Position numbers and translations under genes: made by a program. A stretch of 33,470 nucleotides of DNA, taken from Ruminiclostridium sp. (GTDB lineage: Bacteria > Bacillota > Clostridia > Oscillospirales > Ruminococcaceae). The first letter of the stretch is position 1; every line of letters starts with the position of its first letter. The stretch spans positions 1-33,470 of the forward strand of contig JAFVBZ010000030.1 in the NCBI GenBank assembly GCA_017479645.1, written 5' to 3'. The notes below the pieces were generated by a model. That model was not told where the DNA came from and made no database searches. It saw nothing but the letters and a program-made list of their open reading frames with translations. Below are positions 1-6,846 of the stretch, piece by piece.

Positions 1-65
1 CCTTTTATCGCTGAAATATATGAATATTTCAAGCAAGAGTGCTATTAATGCACAATTGTAAATGC
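1..65. repeat. direct repeat, copy 1
   Basis: This stretch is repeated at 400-464 with one mismatch (CACAATTG here, CACAGTTG there). It covers the 3' half of the toxin-like ORF. Confidence 0.9.
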
Positions 66-102
66 CGATCTGAATAAGGTCGGCTAACGTTATGTACACC
101 AT
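1..102 (-). CDS. small hydrophobic peptide, putative holin-like / type I toxin (partial at window edge)
   Basis: An ATG at 102 opens a frame of 34 codons that runs off the left edge. By homology with the duplicate at 394-477 only a Lys and a stop are missing. The peptide begins MVYITLADLIQIGIYN and continues as one hydrophobic helix with a short charged tail ending SDKR. The arrangement of a DLIQ-type start, a single membrane helix and a basic C-terminus is that of the small Firmicutes peptides annotated as putative holin-like toxins, several of which are type I toxins acting at the membrane. A purine-rich Shine-Dalgarno (GGGAGTGAGG) lies just upstream, and a consensus promoter on the same strand sits at 243-271, giving a structured 5' leader of about 130 nt. 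Toxin function is inferred from size, hydrophobicity and context. Confidence 0.55.
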   Translation of the reverse strand, partial: MVYITLADLIQIGIYNCALIALLLEIFIYFSDKR

Positions 103-242
103 AAGCCTCACTCCCTTCCGGGAGCAGGATTGACCGCCGTTCGGTCTGCTCTTTCCGGATACTTGCGCTGCGCCTGTGACCGCAAAACTGCGCTTTCTCT
201 GGGCAGGTATTCAGTTTTGCAGGTAAATGCCTGCTTGTCCGT

Positions 243-271
243 ATTATAGCATATATCCGAGGTGCTGTCAA
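243..271 (-). promoter_or_regulatory. sigma-A promoter of the toxin-like transcript
   Basis: On the minus strand TTGACA (271-266) and TATAAT (248-243) are separated by exactly 17 bp. Transcription would start near 236 and run left through a leader with a hairpin (GAGCAGACC paired with GGTC and TGCTC, about 128-158) into the small toxin-like ORF. Its -35 box is only 11 bp from the -35 box of the divergent promoter at 283-311. Confidence 0.8.
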
Positions 272-282
272 TCAATATTTGC

Positions 283-311
283 TTGACATATCACCGCGCC
301 TGTGCTATAAT
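283..311 (+). promoter_or_regulatory. sigma-A promoter of a short noncoding RNA
   Basis: TTGACA (283-288) and TATAAT (306-311) are perfect consensus hexamers with a 17-bp spacer. The transcript starting near 318 meets a strong terminator at 363-405 and contains no ORF with a ribosome binding site. Confidence 0.8.
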
Positions 312-317
312 AGAAAC

Positions 318-405
318 AGAAAGAGCAGACCTTTGACGGTCGCTCCCGTGATTAGTTCAAAAGAAATAACCGCCGGTTTGCGATGTCGGGCGGTTATTTC
401 CTTTT
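318..405 (+). ncRNA. short terminated RNA, candidate type I antitoxin
   Basis: The roughly 88-nt transcript is bounded by a consensus promoter and an intrinsic terminator. Its 5' part can fold as GAGC-A-GACC with GGTC-GCTC (about 328-353). The toxin leader on the other strand carries a similar hairpin beginning with the same AAAGAGCAGACC string, so the two RNAs can pair through these self-complementary arms. Its 3' hairpin is shared with the 3' end of the remnant toxin at 394-477, which converges on it. Convergent RNAs meeting at a bidirectional terminator with related 5' repeats recall the par/Fst design. The antitoxin role is inferred. Confidence 0.45.
363..405. terminator. bidirectional intrinsic terminator
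   Basis: GAAATAACCGCC (363-374) pairs perfectly with GGCGGTTATTTC (389-400), followed by CTTTT on the plus strand and by TTTTG on the minus strand. It ends the short RNA at 318 and would also end the minus-strand toxin remnant, whose TAA stop lies inside the stem. Confidence 0.8.
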
Positions 406-477
406 ATCGCTGAAATATATGAATATTTCAAGCAAGAGTGCTATTAATGCACAGTTGTAAATGCAGATCGCACACAT
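394..477 (-). pseudogene. 5'-truncated duplicate of the small toxin-like ORF
   Basis: Codons for IYNCALIALLLEIFIYFSDK match the peptide at 1-102 and end with RK and a TAA inside the terminator stem. The normal N-terminus (MVYITLADLIQ) and Shine-Dalgarno are missing. Here the frame opens with an ATG at 477 encoded by unrelated sequence and has no ribosome binding site. It is probably what remains of a tandem copy cut off on its upstream side by the typA promoter region. Confidence 0.6.
400..464. repeat. direct repeat, copy 2
   Basis: This is the second copy of the 65-bp direct repeat at 1-65. Beyond 469 the two copies diverge completely, marking one edge of the duplication. Confidence 0.9.
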
Positions 478-496
478 ACCGGCGTTAAATCGGTGC

Positions 497-525
497 TTGA
501 CAAATAAATGCAAAAGTGATATAAT
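497..525 (+). promoter_or_regulatory. sigma-A promoter of typA
   Basis: TTGACA (497-502), a 17-bp spacer and TATAAT (520-525) place the start near 532, which gives typA a leader of about 38 nt. Confidence 0.85.
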
Positions 526-569
526 TTACCGGTCATAAAAGTAATACTATTTATAAAGGAAGATAGGAA

Positions 570-2399
570 TTGAAAAGAGAAGATCTGAGAAACATAGCGA
601 TCATCGCCCATGTCGATCACGGCAAGACCACGCTGGTCGATGAGATGCTGAAACAGAGCGGAGTTTACCGCGAGAACCAGGCTGTAGTTGACCGCGTAAT
701 GGACAGCAACGCACTTGAACGCGAGCGCGGTATCACTATCCTTGCAAAAAACACATCTGTAACATACAAAGGCGTGAAGATAAACATTGTCGATACTCCC
801 GGCCATGCGGACTTTTCAGGCGAGGTAGAGCGCATACTGAAGATGGTGAACGGCGTACTGTTGCTGGTTGACAGCTTCGAGGGTACGATGCCGCAGACAA
901 GATTCGTTCTGCAGAAGGCGCTTGAACTCGGCCACAAGGTCATTGTCGTTGTGAACAAGACTGACCGCCCCGACGCAAGACCCAAGGAGGTAGTGGACGA
1001 GGTTCTTGAGCTTCTGCTCGATCTCGACGCTGACGATGAGCAGCTCGAAAGCCCGGTTATTTACTGCTCCGGCAGAAACGGTACAGCTTCGCTTGATCCG
1101 GACGTAATGGGCGAGAACTTTATCCCGCTGTTCGATATGATACTCGAGCATATCCCGGCACCCGAGGGTGACCCGGAGGGCGAGCTCCAGCTCCTCGTTT
1201 CGTCGATAGATTACAGCGAGTATGTGGGAAGGATCGCTATCGGGCGCATCGAGCGCGGCGTAATAAAGCAGAACCAGGAAGTAACAGTCTGCGACTACCA
1301 CGGCACTGTTCAGCCGTTCAAGGGCAAGATAGTAAGCCTTTATGAATTTGACGGTCTCGGAAAGACCACTGTTCAGGAAGCTTCCGTGGGTGATATCGTA
1401 TGCTTCTCCGGAATAGAGGGCATCACTATCGGTCAGACGGTATGCTCTCCGTCCGCAGTCGAGCCGCTGCCGTTCGTGAAGATAAGCGAGCCGACTGTTG
1501 AAATGACATTTGCCGTAAATGACAGCCCCTTTGCCGGCAGAGAGGGCAAGTTCGTTACTTCCCGCCAGATCCGCGAGCGCCTTGAAAGGGAGCTGCTGAA
1601 AGACGTGTCTCTGCGCGTAAAGGAAAGCGATGTCCGCGATGCGTATGATGTCGCAGGCCGCGGCGAGATGCATCTGTCGATACTGATCGAGACGATGCGC
1701 CGCGAGGGATATGAGCTGTCTGTAAGCACGCCGCGCGTACTGTTCAAGGAGATAGACGGCGTAAAGTGCGAGCCTATGGAAAAGCTTGTCATAGATGTGC
1801 CGGACGAGAGCGTCGGCGCGGTTATGGAGAAAATGGGCGTGCGCAAGGCGGAGCTGCTGGAGATGCACCCGGTAGGTTCGCGCACAAGACTTGAATTTAA
1901 GATCCCGTCCCGCGGTCTTTTCGGCTACCGCAGCGAATTTCTGACCGATACAAAGGGCGAGGGCGTGCTGAATACGCTGTTTCTCGGCTACGAGCCTTTC
2001 ATGGGAGATATTCCCGTCCGCACCACCGGTTCGCTTGTTGCATTCGAGACCGGTCCCGCAAGTGCATACGGTATCTGGAATGTGCAGGATCGCGGTGCTA
2101 TGTTCATTGATCCGGGTATAGATGTTTACGAGGGAATGATCGTCGGTGTGTCGCCCAAGCTTGGCGATATCACGGTGAATGTGTGCAAGAAGAAGCATCT
2201 CACCAACACCCGTGCAAGCGGAAGCGACGAAGCGCTGCGCCTTGTTCCGCCGAAGCACATGAGTCTTGAAGAGAGCCTCGAGTTCATCTCGGACGACGAG
2301 CTTGTCGAGGTAACTCCGAAGTCTATCCGTCTCCGCAAGCGTATTCTTGACCACGAGCTCCGTGCCAAAGACGAAGCCAAGAGACGCAAGAGCGTTTGA
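570..2399 (+). CDS. typA: ribosome-associated translational GTPase TypA/BipA
   Basis: This 609-residue protein has the length and order of TypA/BipA. The GTPase domain shows AHVDHGKT (13-20), DTPGHADF and NKTDRP for the G1, G3 and G4 motifs. EF-G-like domains and the TypA-specific C-terminal domain (around SRGLFGYRSEFLTDT) follow. TypA binds 70S ribosomes and helps large-subunit assembly and translation under stress such as cold. The chosen start is a TTG at 570 placed 9 nt after AAAGGA; it immediately precedes the conserved KREDLRNIAIIAH start of the family, and no ATG is available there. The gene is monocistronic, with its own promoter and terminator. Confidence 0.96.
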   Translation: MKREDLRNIAIIAHVDHGKTTLVDEMLKQSGVYRENQAVVDRVMDSNALERERGITILAKNTSVTYKGVKINIVDTPGHADFSGEVERILKMVNGVLLLVDSFEGTMPQTRFVLQKALELGHKVIVVVNKTDRPDARPKEVVDEVLELLLDLDADDEQLESPVIYCSGRNGTASLDPDVMGENFIPLFDMILEHIPAPEGDPEGELQLLVSSIDYSEYVGRIAIGRIERGVIKQNQEVTVCDYHGTVQPFKGKIVSLYEFDGLGKTTVQEASVGDIVCFSGIEGITIGQTVCSPSAVEPLPFVKISEPTVEMTFAVNDSPFAGREGKFVTSRQIRERLERELLKDVSLRVKESDVRDAYDVAGRGEMHLSILIETMRREGYELSVSTPRVLFKEIDGVKCEPMEKLVIDVPDESVGAVMEKMGVRKAELLEMHPVGSRTRLEFKIPSRGLFGYRSEFLTDTKGEGVLNTLFLGYEPFMGDIPVRTTGSLVAFETGPASAYGIWNVQDRGAMFIDPGIDVYEGMIVGVSPKLGDITVNVCKKKHLTNTRASGSDEALRLVPPKHMSLEESLEFISDDELVEVTPKSIRLRKRILDHELRAKDEAKRRKSV

Positions 2400-2445
2400 G
2401 AGATTTTGAGACATGCCGCGCCAGCCCCCTTTAAAAAGGGGGTGG
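2400..2445. repeat. intergenic repeat with CCCCCTTT hairpin
   Basis: Directly after the typA stop, a TGAGAGATTTTGAGAC stretch is followed by CCCCCTTT/AAAGGGGG (about 2425-2442) as an inverted repeat. The same combination, GAGAGACTTTGA units plus a GCCCCCTTT block, recurs at 11915-12007 and inverted at 12236-12374, so it is a dispersed intergenic repeat and not part of typA. Confidence 0.6.
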
Positions 2446-2501
2446 ATCCCTAAACCTGATCCCGTTACACGGAGATCTGAAAGTTACATAATATAATGAA
2501 A

Positions 2502-2536
2502 AACGGCATTATCACGCGATAGTGCTGTTTTTTTAT
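2502..2536 (+). terminator. typA intrinsic terminator
   Basis: AACGGCATTATC (2502-2513) pairs with GATAGTGCTGTT (2518-2529) through 12 pairs, two of them G-U, around the loop ACGC. A run of seven to eight T follows. Confidence 0.85.
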
Positions 2537-2543
2537 TTTGCTA

Positions 2544-2572
2544 TTGCATTTTTCTGAATTTTATGGTATTAT
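2544..2572 (+). promoter_or_regulatory. promoter of leader RNA copy A
   Basis: TTGCAT (2544-2549) and TATTAT (2567-2572) are 17 bp apart and predict +1 at G2579, which is the first base of the closing helix of the leader RNA. The split copy has the same geometry (TTGATT-17-TAGAAT, 26796-26768). Confidence 0.7.
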
Positions 2573-2578
2573 ATTCTT

Positions 2579-2792
2579 GCGACATAAAATCTTATATTTT
2601 TACATAATTGCCGTACAATACCTATCGGTAAATGTACGGGCTCTTTTCCTATACGGCTTTTATGTGAAATAGGTTGAAAAGATTTTGTGTCGCAGCAAAT
2701 CGAGCTTTGTACTGTTTACAGGGTGCGTGGCTTGATTGCTGCGCACTTTTTGTTTTCAACCGGAAAGTACATTTAACGGAGGTGTTTTTATT
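2579..2792 (+). promoter_or_regulatory. structured leader RNA, intact copy A (candidate riboswitch with terminator)
   Basis: A 13-bp helix closes the element: GCGACATAAAATC (2579-2591) with GATTTTGTGTCGC (2681-2693). Inside are TTTTACATAA/TTATGTGAAA (2598-2607/2660-2669) and GCCGTA/TACGGC (2610-2615/2652-2657), with an unpaired GGCTCTTT at 2639-2646. Next come two competing hairpins. The long one pairs GCAGCAAATCGAGC (2692-2705) with GCTTGATTGCTGC (2730-2742). The short one pairs GTGCGT (2723-2728) with GCGCAC (2741-2746) and is followed at once by T5, so it looks like a terminator. The lipoprotein Shine-Dalgarno GGAGG follows at about 2778-2782. The split copy at 26643-26761 plus 17057-17130 has the same architecture with compensating changes. 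I do not recognise the class. Confidence 0.7.
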
Positions 2793-4280
2793 ATGTCCAA
2801 AAACAAAACTATGGCAATACTGCTTTCGGCGACTTTAGTGCTCGGGGGGTGCATAGGTGAGCAGGAAAAACCAGAAACAAATGTTAAAGCAACAGAGAAA
2901 AAAACAACACAAAATATAGAGGAACGAACCGAGATAACAGGAGAAACAACCGACGATAATTATACGGAAGGTCAGGACATTTCCGAGGAATACCCGAACG
3001 AACCGAAGGAAGACACGGACGAATACGTTGGAGAAGAATCCGATGACAATTTTATTTATAGTATATATGAAAAACATGCGGAAATCAAAGAGTTTATAGG
3101 AAAGGCTCGCAGAGAGCTTACTATTCCCGACGAATATAACAAATTGCCAGTAACAATAATAGACGAATTTGCTTGTAATAATAATAAATCTCTTACAAAG
3201 CTAACTATTGGTTCAAATGTTGAGAAAATCGGGGGAACATCTTTTTATGATAATGAGATGTTATTAAGTGTCAATTTCAAGAATCCAGAAATAATAAAAT
3301 GCATTGGAGCAAGTGCATTTAACGGTTGTGAGCTTCTTTCGGATTTCCCTTCCATTCTTCCAAATCTTGAGACAATTGGGAATAGTGCTTTCTACGGCAC
3401 AGCAATAAAGGAATTTACTGTACCGAGCAGGGTTGAAAAAATCGAGGAAAGTTCATTTGAATCTTGTAAAAAACTCAAAAAAATAATTATAGAAGACGGG
3501 GTTACAGCAATTGGAAATTCTGTGTTTAAAAATACCGGTCTTGAATCTATAATTGTTCCTGATTCTGTAACAGAAATGGGTTCAAAGATTTTTGAAGGTT
3601 GTAATGATTTAAAAGAAGCAACCATAGGAAGAGGTTTGAAAATACTTGGAGGTGTTTTCGAAAACTGTAATGCTCTAGAAAAGGTCACATTATCTGAAGG
3701 ATTGGAAGATATTTTATATAATGCTTTTTATAACTGTTCATCTTTGAAGCAGATAGAAATACCCAAAAGTGTAAAAAGATTATCTTCCAGCGATGACGTT
3801 GGCACAAATATTGGTACGTTTGTCGGTTGTGACTCGTTGGAAAAAGTAATTCTCCATGAAGGATTGGAAGAGATTGGCGATTATGCCTTTGCCGGTATTG
3901 CATCTACACCAAGCTTTAATAAAATCCCGTTATCATCTATAGTTATCCCTAATACTGTAAATACAATAGGTTATATGGCATTTGCAGGGTTGAAAAACAT
4001 CAAGGAAATAACTATACCCGGAAATGTGGTTATAATTTCAGGTGATGCATTTGCAGAATGTAATGCTTTAGAAAAGGTTATTATTAATGAAGGTGTTATT
4101 CAAATAGACTATGATGCCTTTGAATGGTGTGATAATCTTTCATTTGTTTCTTTACCAGACAGCCTTGTACAAATTGATTCACGTGCTTTTTCACGAGATG
4201 AAAATGTTAAGGTTCATTACAAGAATAATGTATATACATATGATAATCTGGAGGAATTATATAATCTTATAAATGGATAA
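2793..4280 (+). CDS. BspA-like leucine-rich repeat lipoprotein
   Basis: The start at 2793 is chosen because it lies 10 nt after GGAGG and gives a clean lipoprotein signal, MSKNKTMAILLSATLVLGGC, with Cys20 in an LGGC lipobox. An upstream in-frame codon would fall inside the leader terminator. Residues 25-90 form a Thr/Glu/Asp-rich spacer. Residues 95 to about 490 are tandem BspA-type (LRR_5) repeats of the form FxxCxxLxxIxIPxxVxxIGxxAF. Such proteins are anchored on the outer face of the membrane and mediate adhesion or binding of host or microbial partners. Expression should depend on the leader RNA at 2579-2792. The coding sequence is richer in A+T than typA and thrS. The specific ligand cannot be read from sequence. 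Confidence 0.9.
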   Translation: MSKNKTMAILLSATLVLGGCIGEQEKPETNVKATEKKTTQNIEERTEITGETTDDNYTEGQDISEEYPNEPKEDTDEYVGEESDDNFIYSIYEKHAEIKEFIGKARRELTIPDEYNKLPVTIIDEFACNNNKSLTKLTIGSNVEKIGGTSFYDNEMLLSVNFKNPEIIKCIGASAFNGCELLSDFPSILPNLETIGNSAFYGTAIKEFTVPSRVEKIEESSFESCKKLKKIIIEDGVTAIGNSVFKNTGLESIIVPDSVTEMGSKIFEGCNDLKEATIGRGLKILGGVFENCNALEKVTLSEGLEDILYNAFYNCSSLKQIEIPKSVKRLSSSDDVGTNIGTFVGCDSLEKVILHEGLEEIGDYAFAGIASTPSFNKIPLSSIVIPNTVNTIGYMAFAGLKNIKEITIPGNVVIISGDAFAECNALEKVIINEGVIQIDYDAFEWCDNLSFVSLPDSLVQIDSRAFSRDENVKVHYKNNVYTYDNLEELYNLING

Positions 4281-4296
4281 CCCACAATAACAACAA

Positions 4297-4324
4297 CCCC
4301 GCCGTACGTTAAAATCCGGCGGGG
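4297..4324. terminator. terminator between convergent genes
   Basis: CCCCGCCG (4297-4304) pairs with CGGCGGGG (4317-4324). T-rich sequence lies on both sides, so it can serve the lipoprotein gene and the minus-strand membrane protein. Confidence 0.75.
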
Positions 4325-4334
4325 TCTATGTTAT

Positions 4335-4673
4335 TTATTTTGTCTTTGTAATCTCCAGTGCCTTATAATACAGCTTATACAGCTTCTGCACGCTGTTTTC
4401 GAGGAAGTAGTAATGCCCGATGTACGGTACCGTAAGTCCGAGAAACAGCAGCGACAGCAGCAATGCCGGGAGCGAATAAGCGGTAACAAGCATAAAGAAC
4501 GCAAGCACCGTCATTATTGCGAACGTCATTGTCACAATAAGATGCACAAGCCGCTCGTGCTGATAAAAGCCTATCCTTGTCAGCATCTCCGACAGAAACG
4601 CTTCGTCAATGCTGTCTTTGTCTTTCAGCCGTATCTCGGCTTCGGACAGGTAATCCTTTATTTCGCTCTTCAT
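4335..4673 (-). CDS. small two-helix membrane protein, unknown function
   Basis: This 112-residue protein has a charged N-terminal half (about 1-40, rich in Glu, Lys and Asp) followed by two closely spaced transmembrane helices at about 43-65 and 67-88 and a basic tail ending ITKTK. No catalytic motif or known family is recognisable. It starts 31 bp after the thrS stop on the same strand and probably shares the thrS transcript, with a purine-rich AAGAGGC about 10 nt before the ATG. The terminator at 4297-4324 follows it. Confidence 0.6.
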   Translation of the reverse strand: MKSEIKDYLSEAEIRLKDKDSIDEAFLSEMLTRIGFYQHERLVHLIVTMTFAIMTVLAFFMLVTAYSLPALLLSLLFLGLTVPYIGHYYFLENSVQKLYKLYYKALEITKTK

Positions 4674-4704
4674 CTGATCCGATGCCTCTTGTCTGCTTTC
4701 CGGC

Positions 4705-6477
4705 TTATAAAGTATCTATAAGATCCAGCGGCTTCTCTTCGTTCATCTTTACACACATCTCAATGAACTTATCCAGCGGAACGTCACCCAGCTTCTTGTT
4801 GCCGCGGATATTCAGCGATACCGTGTTGTTAGCAGCTTCGTTGTCGCCTACAACTGCGATATATGGATCCTTGTATGCCTTGAAGCGCTTGATCTTGTTG
4901 TTCATGTTGTCGTCGGCGTAATCCGCTTCGACTCTGATGCCCGCTTTTTTCAGCGCGGCGAATACCTTCTTCGCATACTCGTTGTGCTCGGTTCTGATCG
5001 GAACTACCGCGACCTGGTACGGGTTGAGCCAGAACGGGAACATTCCCTTGTAGTTCTCGGTTATAACGCCGATAAACCTCTCGAATGAACCGAATATAGC
5101 GCGGTGTATCATTACCGGCTGCTTTTCGGAGCCGTCCTGGGCGATATACTTCATATTGAAGTTGAGCGGGAGCTGGAAGTCGAGCTGGATAGTGCCGGTC
5201 TGCCATTCCCTTCCGAGAGCGTCCTTCATCTTGAGATCTATCTTCGGGCCGTAGAATGCGCCGTCGCCCTCGTTGAGCTCGTATCCGTCCTTGCCGAATA
5301 CATTTTCGAGTATCTCCTTGAGGTCTTCCTCGGCTTTGTTCCATACGTTTATGTCGCCCATGTAATCATCGGGGCGTGTGGAAAGCTCGGCGGAATAAGT
5401 GAGCCCGAATGTGCCGTAAAGCTCCTTGGCGATGCTCATTATATCCATGATCTCGTCTGCTATCTGCTCCTCTGCAACAAGGATATGCGCATCGTCCTGA
5501 CGGAAGAGCTGAACGCGGAAAAGACCGTTGAGCTCGCCGGATTTCTCCTTGCGGTGGATAGTATCTACCTGGTTTATTCTGATAGGCAGTTCCTTATAGG
5601 AGCGCTGCTTGTTCATATACACCTTTATAGCGTTCGGGCAGTTCATAGGCTTGAGCGCGTAGGTATCGGGGTCGTCCTCGTCCTTGCCTGGGATAATGAA
5701 CATTCCGTCCATATAGTGAGCCCAGTGACCGGAAGTTACCCAGAGTTCTTTCTTGGAGATGACAGGGCCTGCGATCTCGGTATAGCCGTGGTTCTCGTGT
5801 ATCTCTCTCCAGTAGGAAAGCAGGGCGTTGAAGAGCTTCCAGCCTCTCGGCAGCCAGTAAGGCATACCGGGCGCGGAGGGGTCGAACATAAAGAGTTCGA
5901 GTTCCTTGCCGATCTTCTTGTGATCGCGTTCAAGGGCTTCCTTTATGAGCTGCTTGTGAGCCTTGAGTGCAGCCTTGTCCGGGAAAGCATAAGCGTAGAT
6001 ACGGGTAAGGCTGTCATTCTTCTCGTCGCCTCTCCAGTATGCGCCGGAAACGCTTCTGAGCTCGAAAGCCGCGCCCATGAGTTCCTGTGAATTGTCAACG
6101 TGAGGTCCTTTGCAAAGATCGATATAATCGTCGCCTGTCCAGTAAGCGGTGATAGTTTCGTCGTCGGAAAGACCGTCGATTATTTCCTTCTTGAATTTCT
6201 GCGAAGCGAAGATCTCGGACGCTTCCGCCTTTGAGATCTCGACTCTCTTCCAGTCCTCGCGGCGCTTGATTATTTCGCGCATCTTGTTCTCGATCTCGGG
6301 GAAGTTTTCCGCGGATACGGAAACGCCTGCCGGGAATGTGAAGTCATAGTAGAATCCGTCAGCGATCTGCGGGCCGATCGCATACTGAACTTCCTTGCCG
6401 TAGAGCTCGATCACAGCTTTTGCGAGTATATGCGCAAGAGAGTGTCTGTAAACTTCGAGATACTGTTCTTTTTCCAT
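4705..6477 (-). CDS. thrS: threonyl-tRNA synthetase lacking the TGS domain
   Basis: This class II synthetase charges tRNA-Thr. The ATG at 6477 has AGGAGG 7 nt upstream and yields 590 residues. The protein starts directly with the editing domain: HSLAH (12-16) and CKGPH (122-126) correspond to the H-x3-H and C/H editing residues. The catalytic core shows MNCPNAI, the motif 2 region FRQDDAHIL and MIHRAIFGSFERF (zinc ligands Cys, His, His), and the C-terminal anticodon-binding domain starts near PYQVAVVPI. Most bacterial ThrRS are about 640 residues with an N-terminal TGS domain; here it is absent, and the upstream in-frame codons do not encode one. No T-box sequence is visible in the short leader. 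Confidence 0.95.
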   Translation of the reverse strand: MEKEQYLEVYRHSLAHILAKAVIELYGKEVQYAIGPQIADGFYYDFTFPAGVSVSAENFPEIENKMREIIKRREDWKRVEISKAEASEIFASQKFKKEIIDGLSDDETITAYWTGDDYIDLCKGPHVDNSQELMGAAFELRSVSGAYWRGDEKNDSLTRIYAYAFPDKAALKAHKQLIKEALERDHKKIGKELELFMFDPSAPGMPYWLPRGWKLFNALLSYWREIHENHGYTEIAGPVISKKELWVTSGHWAHYMDGMFIIPGKDEDDPDTYALKPMNCPNAIKVYMNKQRSYKELPIRINQVDTIHRKEKSGELNGLFRVQLFRQDDAHILVAEEQIADEIMDIMSIAKELYGTFGLTYSAELSTRPDDYMGDINVWNKAEEDLKEILENVFGKDGYELNEGDGAFYGPKIDLKMKDALGREWQTGTIQLDFQLPLNFNMKYIAQDGSEKQPVMIHRAIFGSFERFIGVITENYKGMFPFWLNPYQVAVVPIRTEHNEYAKKVFAALKKAGIRVEADYADDNMNNKIKRFKAYKDPYIAVVGDNEAANNTVSLNIRGNKKLGDVPLDKFIEMCVKMNEEKPLDLIDTL

Positions 6478-6556
6478 AGTGAACCTCCTGACCGCCGCGG
6501 TAAATTTGATCTTCCCGCTACCGGCGGGCATCTGAACGGCGTGTCGATAATGAAAT

Positions 6557-6585
6557 ATTATACCATATATATATTGGTTTGTCAA
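6557..6585 (-). promoter_or_regulatory. sigma-A promoter of thrS
   Basis: On the minus strand TTGACA (6585-6580), a 17-bp spacer and TATAAT (6562-6557) predict a start near 6550. The leader of about 73 nt has a short CCCGC/GCGGG hairpin (about 6514-6528) but no T-box consensus, so threonine-dependent control by a T-box is not supported. Confidence 0.85.
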
Positions 6586-6756
6586 GATGACGGAAAAGCG
6601 GTTACAGTTCGGTTACAGCCTGCCGTTAAGAGACCGTTATATGTCATTTTGCAGTAAAAAGAAACGCGTGCATGCCCGTAATATGAACTGTTGAACAAAA
6701 AAAAGGTGTTGAATTTGTTCAAAACGTGGTATTTGAATTTTCGGTCAAAAAAACAG

Positions 6757-6785
6757 TTGCAATAAGACGCGAAAAGAGTTATAAT
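6757..6785 (+). promoter_or_regulatory. promoter of the helicase-ATPase operon
   Basis: TTGCAA (6757-6762) and TATAAT (6780-6785) with 17-bp spacing predict a start near 6792, about 55 nt before the ATG at 6847. The stretch 6600-6756 between the divergent promoters contains A-rich sequence and no ORF. Confidence 0.75.
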
Positions 6786-6846
6786 GTATTTTGAGACATT
6801 ATAACTGACATCTGCGCCCCGAGACGGGCGGCGAAAGGGTGGTTGC

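Noticed and set aside
816-2414. A long minus-strand ORF of 532 codons opposite typA.
   Set aside because: typA is unmistakable on the other strand, and the antisense product has no recognisable motif. It is a by-product of codon bias.
2576-2700. The paired copies at 2579-2693 and 26643-26761 as a MITE with terminal inverted repeats.
   Set aside because: Similarity extends into the promoters and, in the rebuilt copy, through the terminator hairpins to the ribosome binding site, and the inner stems differ while staying paired. That fits a folded leader RNA better than a transposed element.
6478-6556. A T-box or threonine attenuator in the thrS leader.
   Set aside because: The leader is too short and lacks the T-box GGTGG sequence and specifier stem. 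Only a small CCCGC/GCGGG hairpin is visible.
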